Below, one piece after another: positions 1 through 14,000 of a stretch of DNA of 64,000 nt (its first letter is position 1; each line of letters opens with the position of its first letter). Where the stretch lies: NCBI GenBank assembly GCA_022393335.1, contig JAJEKB010000449.1, positions 43,634 to 107,633 on the forward strand, in the 5' to 3' direction. A model generated the notes under the pieces. It ran no database searches, was not told where the DNA came from, and saw only the letters and a program-made list of their open reading frames with translations. Both the position numbers and the translations under genes were made by a program. Origin of the DNA: Macrotrachela quadricornifera (Eukaryota; Rotifera; Eurotatoria; Philodinida; Philodinidae).

Positions 1-98
1 ACGTATACGTAAATGATTTATTCGAGAAAATAGATACATCGATATGAAATACAAGACAAATATAAAATGAAAACAAAAAACAAAAAAGCAAAAGGGCG

Positions 99-3000
99 CT
101 ATGATAATAAAATATCAGCTGTTGTTGTTTCAATTTGTACAGTAGGAATATCATTTGATGTTTTATTTAATAAAGAATTAATAGCTTGTTGATATGCTAT
201 ATAATGTTCTTTATTAATAAATTCATATTGTTGAACTGGTTCAATCTAATAAATAAGATTAAAAAGAAGAAAAAAGAAAAGAAAAATATTATATCTTACT
301 GATCTTGTAAACCATTTATGTCTCATTTCAATAATATCTTTTGCACATGAACCAAATCTTCGATTACATGAATTAATAATTTGTGAAGATGTTTTTGTTT
401 GTAATTGTTTCATAAAATTAGTTAATGGTAATGATTGAAATTCAATTCCATTTAATTTATCTTTTTGTTCATTTGTTAATAAACGTTCAGATACACAAAT
501 TGAATTATTGCTATTATCAATACGAGCAATACGTGATGTTACTTGAGTATTTAATGGTATACGTTTATCACGAGATAATAATGACCAATCCATAGACATA
601 TAAGCTTCAATAACCGCTAAAAAAGAAGTATTATTTTGTTTTTAAAAAGAACAAAAACAAAAATTTTAAATCTATTTTACATGGTTTTGGTAGAATTGGT
701 TCATCGAAATGTTCTTCGGAATCGGTGACATTTTCTAAACCTTATCGAAAATAAGTATGATTGAATGACACATAATAGATATCCGCTTTTAATATTTCAT
801 ATTTTAATCAATAGATAGGCTGTATTAAAAAAATGTGATATAAGAAAAAATGAATTCATCTTGCACTATAAAAAGGTATCGTTTGGTATTTTAATACAAC
901 TTATTTATCAATTAAAATATGAAATACTAAAAACGGAGATTCCTTATAGGTCATTCGATAGTTTGTTTTTTTATTATATATTTATATTACCTCTTTCTTT
1001 GCCACGTCGATGTATTAAACGTCTAAATAAATAATTATATAAATTTTTTGAAAGATAAATATATAAATATTTGACTTTTTTTCAGGTGAAGATCTTGTTG
1101 TATCTCGTCGATCATTATTACGATGTGATTTTGATGATGGTATTGTTGAAGTTCGTTCTTTTGAATTATTACTTCGACTAATTTTTGATTCAGATTTTTC
1201 TTTATATTTTCGATTTGATGATTCATCTTTTGAAGAGGTATTTGGATTACGACGGCTATCCGATCTTAAATATGATTAAAATGATTTGTTATATAAAAAA
1301 AAAATCTTTCTTTTTCTTTTTCTATTTACCGATTGCTTGTAGATCGATTATCATTTGTATTTTTACTACTTGATGTTATTTTTCTTGAACTACCTAGAAA
1401 ATAAAATTTAATTGTGTTTTTTATTTTGTAATATTTGAAAAAAAATAAAAGAAATTCTATACCATCATTAAGTCGTTTACGTTTTGTTTCAGAATTTTCA
1501 TTTGTTTTTTCTCTATTATGACTTTTATCTGAATCTCGAAATCGTTTACTTTGTTTTGAATTATTTTTATCATTTTCATTTGTTTTTTTTACTGGTGTTG
1601 TTGGAGTTTGCCGAACAAGTTTTTTATCAATTGATGGTGCTGGACTTGAATCATCATCAAGAATAACACAAATTGGTGACGGAGGTTGAACAGATGTAGG
1701 TTTTTCAGTTTCATTTGAAGATACAACAGGTTCTTTTTCAGATATTTCAGATGTTGTTGGTATCGGAGGTGTTGGAGAAAGTTGAACAACAAGTGGAGTT
1801 GATTGTTGTGTATCTTTTAAAATAAAATAAAAACATTTAAATTAGAGAATAAGAAAATTTCAATGACATACTACGATCAGATCGTTCGTAACGTTCAGAT
1901 GAATTTCTAAATAAAATAAAAATAAGTATTTTATTCAACTATCGAAATCTATATTGAATAAATAGTTTATATGATGAAAAAAATTAATAATAGTAGATAT
2001 TTTCTTTTTGTATTCGACAAAAAATGATGAAATTAGTGCGCTATATATTTCATATCTATTTGTAAGAAAAATTTGAGATCTCTACGATATGTCAACAATG
2101 TATTAGAAATTTTATCATTTTTTAGATTTTACAACGAGAATTTAAACCAAGAAATATTCATGACTTCTGAAGGAAGCACTATGAGAAAATTTTCTTAATA
2201 TACTTGATCGAATAGAATATACATTAATTAATACATGATAAAAATTTCATTTCTAATGAAGTAAATATTTTATTTAAATTCAATACTTAGAATGTGAGTG
2301 AACTATATTTATATACAGAGGCATTCAAATCGGTTAATACATAAATGATACCTATAGACAAAGAAAATGATAGGATTCTCAAGTCAATGTATAATATTTT
2401 TAGAACGGCAATGATGAAATTTAAAGTTACTAGAAAAATATTAGAAGCCAAAATATATTTAAGAAATAGCATAAATTCAAAAAAATTCTAAGAAATTTGT
2501 AAAAGCCCTCGAATTCTTTATCAATTGAGAAAAAGTTAGAAAAATTCTAAGAGTTGTTTAACGCCACATGAAACATCACAAATGCGCTGAAAGTTGGTGC
2601 AAAATCCATAAATATTCTAAAATACACACTAGATTACGAAGACTCAAAAATCTACTATTTTCTTTCTGTCCAAGGACATAATTCATGTTTTTCACATTGC
2701 TCAAAGAAAAAGCCCACAACTAAACAAATGCTATATACATAGTAAATCTCTTTAATACCTCAGTATTTAAATATAATGTACTTAAACTCTACATATCAAA
2801 TTCATTCCAATAGGAATGAAACTTTTGTCATATATATGGAATCAATGATAAATAGTATTTGAAAGTTTAGTTTTAATTGCCTAATGATTAATGAACATAC
2901 TGTATTTTATTTGATTGTTGTTTTGTATCTTCTATTTTAATTTGTGTAGTTTTTTCATTAATACTTGTATTACTAGTATTAGTTGAAGATGAATGATGTC

Positions 3001-4245
3001 TTTGTTGATCTGATGATGATTTATTTGGTGATTTTTTTTCTCGTTTAATTTCCGAAGATTTTTTATTACTTTCAGCTTGTTGATGTATTGTTTCAATAGA
3101 TTTTTTATCTCGATTTATTTTTTTTGAACCAAGAAATTCAATATCTGGATTTGATTTTGTTTTTGAATCTTTATTTAATCGTTTAATATTATCATCTTTT
3201 TTTCTTTCTGTTATAACAATTGTTCGTTTAGGAGATTTATTATATGATTGTGTTTGACGTATTAATTGATCATGAAGAGTTCCATCATCATCATGATTTG
3301 GTGATACGGAATCATGTTTTTTATGTTTAGATGATGTTGAATGATTATCAGATCTTTTTTTACGTTTATGTGGTGAATGAGTATATTCAGAATCAGATGC
3401 TGAACTAGCTGGTGAATCACTAATAAAAAAAAATTTCAATTGAAAAATAATAAAAAAAAAATACTAATTAAATACCTTTCGTTTGAACGATTTTTTTTAT
3501 TTGATGAATAACGATTTTCATAAGATGATGAATGAGTTTTTTTCTTTGATGATGATGATGATGATGTTGATTGACTTTTTGAATCAAAATTTCGATTTTG
3601 AGACTAAAAGATAAATTATGAAAAGAATTAAAGTAAAAAAAAAAGAATTGATTTACTTGTTTACGATCAGAACCACTTGATCGACGATCTGAATGATCAA
3701 TTGATCCTGCAATACTTGCAACGACAGTTCGACTTGATTGAATAGGATTTGAAGTAACAGTAGGTCGTTGTTCATTTGATACAGTAACAGTACTTTTTAT
3801 AGGTGATGATGACATATCAACTACTCTTGTTGTTGTCTAAAACAAAACAAAAAACGAATAAATAATTTAGTTCATTTTATTTTATTTAAAATACTTTTGT
3901 AATACGAAGTTCTTCCTTTGGTGCTTGTTGTTTATCAAGACTAAAAAAAAACAATGATCTGAAATATCTAATAAAATTTTTCATTTCTATGTTTTACTTT
4001 GGTTGTTCATGAATATATTTACAAGAATCGCCTAACGGACATGTACCAGTTTTAATAAAAGCATTACAAAAACCATGTGTCTATTAAAAATATTTATTTT
4101 TTTTATTACAAAAAATAAAATGAAATACAAAAATAGAACATACACTTTTCGTATTAGTATTTGTTGTTCCTAAATTTGATGAAGAATTGCCTCCACTTCC
4201 TCCAATACGATCAAATACACTTTTTTTTGAGGGTGTATGCGACAT
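99..4245 (-). CDS. ZC3H13: ZC3H13-like CCCH zinc-finger protein (m6A writer-associated subunit)
   Basis: The start ATG at 4245 opens a short exon containing KSVFDRIGGSGG, like the N-terminus of animal ZC3H13. The exon at about 4000-4081 encodes a single CCCH finger, CNAFIKTGTCPLGDSCKYIH (C-x8-C-x5-C-x3-H). A long Ser/Lys/Arg/Asp-rich, probably disordered middle follows (exons 3893-3940, 3658-3833, 3476-3607, 2899-3430, 1872-1909, 1462-1815, 1327-1395, 1083-1256). The conserved C-terminal block spans exons 992-1022, 682-740, 300-617 and 99-245, and carries EAYMSMDWSLL and RRFGSCAKDIIEMRHKWF before the TAG at 99-101. Phases match at every junction I checked; one donor is the unusual GTCAAA near 1082. 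In other animals ZC3H13 (fly Flacc/Xio) links the METTL3-METTL14 methyltransferase to WTAP/Virilizer in the nucleus. The assignment rests on the two conserved ends and the domain layout; the disordered middle is not informative. Confidence 0.72.
1910..2898 (-). other. Long (about 1 kb) intron of the ZC3H13-like gene
   Basis: The donor lies after the codons for KQQSNKIQ (near 2899) and the acceptor before NSSERYERSD (near 1909). The other introns of this gene are about 50-250 bp. The interior is AT-rich with no credible coding potential. A 14-bp stretch near 2162 (acttctgaaggaag) recalls the core of the foldback family at 30.5 and 38.1 kb, but it is too short to call a copy. Confidence 0.6.
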
Positions 4246-5017
4246 ATTCAATATTTTATTTATTTAAACACATCTAAATAAAATCATATAAAATAATAAT
4301 TGATTAATTTTTAGAAGGAAAATCTTGGAATGAATTTTCTGGAAGAAAAGAAAAAATCTTTATTTATAAAAAAAGAAGGCAAAAGAATCAAGAAATTTTC
4401 CTAATGGTAAAATATTTTTTACGAATAAAAAATCATCATATGTGTCGCCACATATCTTTTTAACCAGGTGATTCATTTTTTTTTTGATTCTTGTCCGTTC
4501 GTGTTCGATCGATAACATTGTTCTGTTTTATTTTTTTAAATTTCATTGTCTATTGATATGTTTAATAATATACTCTTGTCTATTAAATAAATGTTTGTAT
4601 TGTAATAAAAATCAATTTGTATATTTTTGTTTTATAACTGTAACAAAATGAAAATCATTTTATTATTTATTAAATGAAGAATTAAACAGTTATAATAGTA
4701 AATGTATTAATTGATAAAATATTATTTTAATTTTATATTTAAGATAGATTTATTTAATCATTTATTAAAAACTAAATATTCTTTTTTTTCTTTAAATAAT
4801 ATCAAAAAGTAAGAATAATGAAACAATTTTATTTTTATTTTTATTTAAAATTCTATATGTCAAGATTTAATTTGATTATAATGTGATTTGTAAAAAAAAA
4901 AAGAATATTACTCGAATGATAATATATTTACATAATGAAATAAATAATTATTAATTGTTTTTTTTTCTTCTAACCTTTAAAATTCTGATTCATATGATTA
5001 TAATTTGATTCTTATAG
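4246..5017. promoter_or_regulatory. Divergent intergenic region between ZC3H13-like and ARAP-like genes
   Basis: These 772 bp of very AT-rich sequence hold no gene that I can see. They separate two divergent start codons, so both promoters must lie here or in upstream untranslated exons. The last bases before the ARAP ATG read ttcttatag, which looks like a splice acceptor placed directly on the start codon. No specific factor-binding site can be named. Confidence 0.4.
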
Positions 5018-8000
5018 ATGAATGATTCATATGACATACCGAGTGAGCCTCGTCTCTCAAATACTCTTTGTCTTAGTCGACCAACACCTCAATCAAGAAC
5101 GAAAATGAAACAAAAAAAAAGATTAGCACCAATGCCTGCTGATACAACACCAATTTTTCTTAGTCTTGATGATACTATGCCACTCGATAGTAAGCAATAA
5201 TTATTATTTATTTTATCATTATTATTGCGTATATGTCAATTATAGTACGATAGTTTTCACATATAAGTGTCATAAGAGTCAACTTAATAGTCTCTTCTTT
5301 TTTTTATTACTTCGTGTCCTCTAATAAAAATTTTAAATTATGTGATACAAATTTCTGTGAGTTCTTTTTGCCCTTAAATTAAAGTTCGTTATTTGTTAAA
5401 TGAATCGATGATTCACACTGAATGACTTCGTATTGCAATGAAACTTGAGCATTTTCAATTAAGTTTTAATGAGACTACTAGAACATTTAGTATAGATATG
5501 TGTTTAAGATAAGACTAAAATAGAAGATTGATGTTAGACATTTATATGAAAACAATAAAATATGTCATTCATGGCATTGTCAATGTACTTCAACATATTC
5601 TACGAATAGATATCAAAGAAGTTTGATGTCGTACCGATCTATTTGTTAGTTTTCTTATTGATATAATATATCATATTAATTCGAAATTAGATCAATTTGA
5701 CTTACTTGGCCAGAGACAGGAAGGTACTTTTCATATTGTTTTGCATTTCTATTCTATAGTCAAATAGTTCAATAAATAATAGTAGTATTATCATATTTTA
5801 AACAGAAAAATATTAGTTATTTATAATTCGATGTGATAGAACTCCTATAACTTTTTAGTTGATTGTCTTATATTCGACTGTATACTCACATTTGATGATG
5901 TGACTGACAATTGATAAGAATAGGAGAAGTCAAAAATTGTAGCAAATAGTTTCGAAGTAACAATTCAACATTTTTTGAAGGTACGAAATGGAATATTGAA
6001 GAAGAAGCGAGTTTAGCTTGGAGATTAGTGTCACAATTATTTATTATCATAGTTATGAAAATTCACTTATTTGTATTAGTACAGTTTGTAACAAAGTAGT
6101 GACTGACACTAGTAACATCCAAAAGCATATCAACATATGATGTGAAATTTCTTTGTAGTTTGACGATCAAATTGAGAATAACATAACGAGATATTTAAGC
6201 TGAATAAAATTGCTCACAAATTGAAAGATGAATGTTTCAATACCAGGAGATAGTTCTGTTGATACTTACGAACTTAGGTTTGATAGATCCCTTCCAATAT
6301 GTTCTTGCTATTAGCCATACTCTATTCGAATCATCTACTGTCTATACATCTTATAAATGAAACCACTATTGAAAATCGGCTAGTCAGTTACTTCGTTACT
6401 CTATTTTCTCTGCTAGTTGAATCTATGAGAAAACCGTTTCAAGTGATGAATCTTTGTTTGTTAACGAAATATAAGCATGAGAAACATTCGTAGAGCTTTA
6501 TAAACCGTTTTTCACTCTAACAAAATTTTCGTCAATAACTTTTCTTATCTATGCAAATTATACAACATTTTGCATTGTCTATAAATGATAACTTTTTCTA
6601 TTTCTATACATTCGAATTTTTGAAACGAATACATTCAAGTAAATTTATTCGATATATACGTATCAGAATTTTTGCTGAAAAATTTCTTAATCTAGAAAAC
6701 TAGCCTATGTAGATCTAAAGATATATCTCATATTCGTTACTCATAGATTAGTAGATTAAAAGGAAAAAAAAATTATTGATCAATTGAAATAATCTTACCT
6801 TCAGTAGTTTTGTCGAAAAATTCGATGAATATAATATCTTCCACTTAGAAACTTCATCTATTTTGAACTAAGTAAATTCCAGTATAATCCTATCGTACTA
6901 GTATCGATATTGAAATCGAAGGGTTAAAGTCCAATCTGATTTCATATCTGGTATATGTGATTTAATTACAACAGAATTTTAAAAGAATAGTATGAATTAG
7001 TTCTTAATGTGAATTGCATAAAATTAAAAACAATTTTTATATCTTTGGATTAAAAACTTATCATGATTGATCGTGATCGAACTTTGATCAAGATCAATGT
7101 TATGGTCATGACATTTTCTTTAGAAATATAGTTACGGTTGTGACCTAATCATCACTATGAATCATAATAGTCACGTGCAACTCGTGCTTAATACTTCCTT
7201 GATTGAAAGTTATGCTTAACGAACAGTTTTTATTGTAAGAAATCTACTCAATCGAATATAAAAAAAAAATGAAGTTCTATAATTTCTATTCTCTATACTG
7301 TAATTTACCTTTCTTTCTAATTCAAATGTTTCATACATTATTGTCTTTAAATTAGATTCAATTATTGATACTAATCCAAATATTTATTCAACTCCACAAT
7401 TAGTTGAACAATCCGTCCAATATGTAAATGAACCAATCCTATCAAATAATCCTACAATTGACGAATTTTATGTAATGCCTCGTCAAGAAAATTTACCTAT
7501 ATGTGATACATACAATATCTTAACAGCATCTTCACAAGATAATAATTCGATCATTTCATCAGATACTGCTCAATTTTATGCTACACCACCGACATTTGCA
7601 AAAAATTTTGTTCTAGAATCTAATTTATCATTTGATGATAGTCAAGATGTTCCAAATATTTCACTTGATTCTGTACCTGATTTAATCAATGATACTTCAA
7701 CAACAAATGATATTTATTATTCTTATCCTGAACAACAAATTCTTTCGGTAAACAAATGTCCTTTTTTTTCTTTCTTTTCAATCGAATATTTCTCTTTTGT
7801 ATAAACAAAAAAAAAAAGATATATAACTAGACACTAAATGGATTTTTTACATGATAGGAATGAAAGAAAAAAAAAAAGATATAATGAGTCAGAAAAGTAT
7901 GCATTGATATATTGCGCTGATTTGTTTCTATTTTATTGCTCGCTGTTTCCTTTTTTGTTTTTGTGTGTGCATATTTGAAAAAAAAATGATTATTAATTCA

Positions 8001-11000
8001 TATGAGGTAATTTTATATTAATTAAATATATATATAAATTTGTATTTTTAGCAAAATCAAAAACTTGTAAATAATAGTAATAATGAGAATAAAGATGTAT
8101 TTATTTCAAAATTAAATCACGTCATTAAACAACAAATTAATAATCAACAACAAATTCCTCGAACAATAAAAAAAGATGAAGCAAAAAATTAGTAAATTAA
8201 TTATTATTTTTTTTTTACGTAGAAGAAAATATTTTAAATAAAAAAATATATTTATTTTAGTTATTCAATAGAATCACCAGTAGAAGATAAACGTCCACTT
8301 ATTTCATCATTAATTAATGATTTTGTAGCTACATCTATAGATAATAATAGTGTTTCAATTGAATCAGGTATATATTAAAAAAAAATATTTCAAAATAAAT
8401 TTTTATATTTAATTTTGAGATAAAACAACTGATTATCTTGATATTGTTCGACAAAATTTAAGTAATACACGATGTGCTGATTGTGATTGTGAACATCCAA
8501 CAATTGCTATTATGTCATGGCTTTTAGTTATATGTAAAAAATGCGCTGGTAATTATTATTTTTTTTTATATTTATTCTATAAATTATATTTTTTTGTTTT
8601 AAAGCTATTCATAATGTTTTAACATCTGATTTTCTTCGTTTACAATCACTTATAACAATAACATGCGATCCTGATTTAATTGATTTATTACATGATTATG
8701 GAAATAAATATTCAAATAATTTATTAGAAAATAATTCTTTAGGAATATTAAAACCAAATTATAATTCAACACAATTTGAACGTGAACAGTATATAAGAAA
8801 AAAATATTTAGATAAACTTTATCTTCAAACATTACAAATAAATAATAAAAATACATTTACACAAGATGAACTTAATGATATGTTATATGAAAATGTTGAA
8901 ACATCAGATTATGGTAAAACAATACATTTAATTATGTTAGGTGCAAATCCAAATTATTCGCAAAAAATGTTTGCTGTAGCTGATCATGCTAAAAGACATC
9001 AACAAATGAAACAAATGAAAATTATTCTAGCTAATGGAGGTTAATATTATTTAATTAGATTTATTTTTAGATATATGAAAAGAATAATAGAGGACAAATA
9101 TATCTGATACCTACTTAAAAATAGTTGTATTAGTTAGAATAATACATAATAGGGAGAGAGAGAATCATTTTCTAGAAAAAGTTAGTTTGATGTCTCCATA
9201 TCAAAAATACAATTTCTATTTGATGAAAGATTTCGTAGTCACGCTGTGTTATATGTGCATGTCGTATTGCATTCCATTGATTAAAACTTAGAAGAAGTTT
9301 TCTGCTTCAAAATAATATGAACTGGTAATGTCATATAGCATCGAATACAAGGAAGTGCAGATTTGACATCTTCATTAACTGTCAGAACCTCTCACCATAA
9401 GCATCTTCAGCACTTTTTCCAGTACTTTATGACAAAATTTTATGCTTAAATGTCGACGAAGTAATTGCTCTATCTAAAGATCAAATTCTACTGTGAAATG
9501 TGCGAAGACGATGCCGGAGAGAATATCAGATGTGCACTTTCTTCCTTGATTGAATACTTTTTTCATTAGAGATTATTAATAGTTCAATATCCATTTTAAG
9601 ATTTCACTAAATATATTGATATATACAACAAATTTGTTTGAACGAGACATATACTAGGTCAAGAAATTTCCCATGTCTCTTCAAATCTTTTGTCCAATAT
9701 GCATATAAATGTCATTAAGTGGATAGTCATTGAAAGTGAAAATGAAAAAAAAATTGCTCGAATCATCACAGTAAGAAAGAAGTTTTAGTAATGCATAAGA
9801 AAACTGTTTAAAATTTGTTCACTTTAGATCTGAAAGCAGGAAATAGAGCACCTAAAGTCATATGAAAAAAAAACAGTATGAATATTCAGAATAAAACTCT
9901 ACCTTCTAGGTCGAATCTTGACTTAATAATAATGAGTTATTCTTTTAATCATTTTATAAAAATTTTTAAAACTTCTTCATTGTTCTTCTACGTTTTTTTA
10001 TCTCCTATACTTTATTTGACATGTGAGGTAAAAAAACAAACGTGAATAAATAATTTCATATCAGTTAACAACTATTTTTATTCTTTTGTTTCAATTGAAA
10101 AAAAATATTGTTCTCTTTCTTTTATAGAACATTTTTCGATACATCATAAGATGATTAATCATAAACGTAAATAGAAGAAATTTATGACGCATATGATCCC
10201 TTCTATTTTTGAAAATTTTATTTTTTTTGAATAAACAAATGAAAAACAAAACTTCTAAATGATTGAATCTTCTCTTATTTTAAAAATCTATTGATTTAAT
10301 AATATTTTTTTTTATATTTTAGGTTTATCTGAATTTGATTTAATGAAAACGAATGCTGATGATATGAATCTTCCACCATATGAAACAATAATTCATTTAG
10401 TAACAAAACATGGAATATTAAAAGAATTTTTAACACGTTATGAAAGTGATCGTATTAAAATATATTCAATAGGAAATACATATGATAAACATCATAATTA
10501 TCAAAATGCTCGATATTTATTTGAAATTGATTTAAATAATGTTCTTGCTATATGTAATCAATCAATAAATTCAATATCATTAAAATCTCGTTCAACAAAT
10601 ATTCCAACAATAAATACAAATAGTCAATGTATATTAATTGTTGATGAACAAACATCATTTAATGAATATGTATGGATATTTCCAAATGAACTTGAACGTG
10701 CTTTATGGATACGTGAATTATTAAAACGACAATATTCATATCATCAATTAATTTATTCAGATTATATATTATTAACTAAAATAAATGTACAAGAAGGTAT
10801 TAACGCTGAAAAACAACAAGTTATTGCATTAGTTTATCCTGGAAGATTTGTTATATGTTCAGATACAATATTTGATGAAGTTGATCTAAGAAAATATTGT
10901 AATCTAAGTAAATATTTTATTTAAATAATTCTTTTTTTTTATTAAAAAATTTATATTAATTAAATATTTTATTTAGCTTATCAAAAAAGTGATGAATTTA

Positions 11001-14000
11001 CAGGTGTTGTTTTATGTCTTGTTTCAAATCGTTTTCTTTATTTATCATCACCAATATCAAAATTAACAGATATGTTGTATTCATGTCTTCGTGAAGGAAC
11101 AAAAGTTAAAACATTAACTGATTTAAATTGTCAAATATTAACATCACAAAATGTACCTGTTATTGTTGAAAGATTTATTAATTTTATATTTGAACATGGT
11201 TTAGAAAGTAAAGGTAAATTAATAAATAATATTAAATAGATAAGAAATAATAAATATTGTATTGTATTTTATTTTATTTTTCAAAAAGGTATTTATCGTC
11301 AAGCTGGACAAGAAACAAAAATAAAACAATTATTAAATGAATTTCTTGAAGATCCATTTAATAATTCATTAACACGTGAAAATTATACTGAACATGATGT
11401 AGCTAATGGTTTAAAACGTTTTTTACGTCAATTAGATACACCTTTATTAGGTACACGCCAAAATTATGATGCATGGTTACGTTCAACAGCTGATACAAAT
11501 ACAGCACCTGAACAACTTATTCAATATTATCGTGGTTTACTTGTTGATTTAAAACAAAATTATCCAATTCATTATGCAATATTAAGAAAAATGTTATTAC
11601 ATATTCAAACTGTTGCTATGTTATCTGATAGAAATGGAATGACTTTATCAAATCTTGTTTCAACATTTGCACCATGTATTATATCACAAGCAGTACCACC
11701 ACCACTACCACCACCATTATCAACAACAACGACAACACCAATAAATATTTATGTAAATGAACCACGTGAACGTCGTGGAAAGTCATTAGATGATACTGAT
11801 ATGAAATATTCAAAAAGTTTAGAAGATAATATTTTATTAGATGATGATAGTGACGAAACACAAGATTCCCTTGGTCTTTTACTAAATACTTCATCACCAG
11901 CAAAACTTAAAAGAAATCAATCACTTCAATGTAAGAATTTTATTTTTTCTATAATAATACTATAACTATTAACAGAATTTTTAAAGAAAATATTTTAATA
12001 TAAAAAAAAAACGTTTATAATTTGTAAATGAAAAGTCATAGCAACTTGCGCTTTTTGTTATTCAATAGAGTACACGTTGAAGTATAAGTTAATATATATG
12101 TCGGAGGATAAATTAAAATAAATTTTTGTTTTGATTATTTCTTAAGTAAAACATGCATATTCTTTTTGTGCGTAGGACAAGCTTGAGAGTATGTGAGGGT
12201 GAGGGTGTAACGGTGAGAATGGTGGAGTATGTAGGTCAATTTGAGGCTGGCGTTGAGGGTGAGAACGTAATAGTGAGAATGATCATGATTTTCCTCTTTT
12301 CGCCCTCGCATTCACATCTATTCATTCAATTTCACCTTCATCTTTACTGTCACAACCGCGCTCCCACATACTCTCATCTTCATCCTACGCGAAATAAGAA
12401 CCCACACGTTTTATCAAAAAATAAGTGAAAAAAAAATTTATTTTAATTTCCTCTAGTTCAAATTAAAATTTTAATCGGAACTAGGACAATTTTAATAGAC
12501 GAAGTTAAGAAAGAAATAAAATCGAGCAAATTGTAAGAGAATAACATTTTCTTCCTCATATGTTTTTACCTATGGATTCAATATGAAATGATACTTTATC
12601 ATCAAAATAAGCACTTTCACATTGATTAGTATAGTTGAAAGACTATATTTTAATTGGTTTTTTCTTTCTTCCCACCGAAAAGTATCTTATGTGTACCCGC
12701 TCTCTTAAACAATGTTTAGCATTTCGAGAATACAAAATCTCAAATTTGTTTAAATAATATTTTAAAGAGAATGATACGAACCATAAATTTAGTAAAAAAA
12801 AAATTTTAAAAAAATAATTTAAGAAAATATTTTCTTCTTACACACACATATACATAAAATTTCAATAGAATTGTTTTGATGATAGAAAGAACTTTACTAG
12901 TCACATTGTACATATTCTGTATCTTCTCTTCTTCCTTAGTTACATCATTAATATTTCCTTTTTTTTTGTTCACGTATAAAAAGATATATGTAGAAGTACA
13001 AAAATTGTAAAAAATAAAAGATTATTTTCGTATAAATCATTTATTTACTTTAAAGAATAAAATTCAAATATAAATAAAAATATTTTTAGCTCCTCGTCTA
13101 TCTATGATATCAACTCCATCACCACCATCTCGTTTTCCACTTTCATCATCATATGTTCGTGTAACTCCATCAATACAAGCTGATCTTGAAATAATGAATA
13201 ATCTTTGTCAATATTATTGTGATTTATTTGATAATAGTATAGATGAAATTGAACATGAAAAAAAATGTATTGAAACATTATTATCACTACGAAATAATCA
13301 ATGTCAACCACGTAAATTAAGTGGTACAATGGTTTCTGTTTATTTTGAATCACGTGCTGATGAATTAAATGGTTATGCAATAAATATTTTAGAACATGAA
13401 ACAACAGCTAATGATGTTATTGAAAAATTATTAAAACAAATACATAAACATGATTGTTTTTTTTGGGCTTTATTTGAAGTTATTATTGATCAAAATCTTG
13501 AACGACCAATGTATTCATCAGAAAATATATCAGATGTTTTAAATCGTTATAAAAATTCTTTACCACAAGAATTAAATCGACAAGCAACATTTGTTGTTAA
13601 ACTTAATTATGTACAATTTGAAAAAGAACGTTTAAAACAACAACAACATGATTTATCATCTATTGAATGTGAATATTTTGATTTAATTAATAAACGTTGG
13701 ACACCATGTTTATGGATATTTGAAAAAAAAATTGTAAAATTTTATATAAAAATTTTAAAAAAAAATAAAATAAAATCTTAATTCTCTTTTTTTTATTTAT
13801 TTATTTAGCTTCATATTCATCGATTATCAAATGAAAAATCAATGAAATGGAAATCACGTTTTACAAATTCTTCAACACCAAATAATTTAAGTAAAAAAGA
13901 ATCTACATTAAATTCTAATATAATATCATCTGATCAACAAACATTATTATATTCATGGTTTATTGATGATATATATCTTTATATTGGTGCTGATCGTCGA

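Noticed and set aside
2162..2175. Possible third copy of the foldback family (acttctgaaggaag) in the ZC3H13 intron
   Set aside because: Only about 14 bases match, and no paired arm or further family words could be found nearby.
6420..6450. Resemblance of tgagaaaaccgtttcaagtg to the terminal repeat of the 30.5 kb element
   Set aside because: About 19 of 27 positions by eye, without a partner end at a plausible distance; expected by chance in this composition.
12153..12428. 91-codon frame across the intronic palindrome
   Set aside because: The open frame follows from the GC-richer inverted repeat lacking AT-rich stop codons. It has no recognisable domain and lies within a spliced intron.
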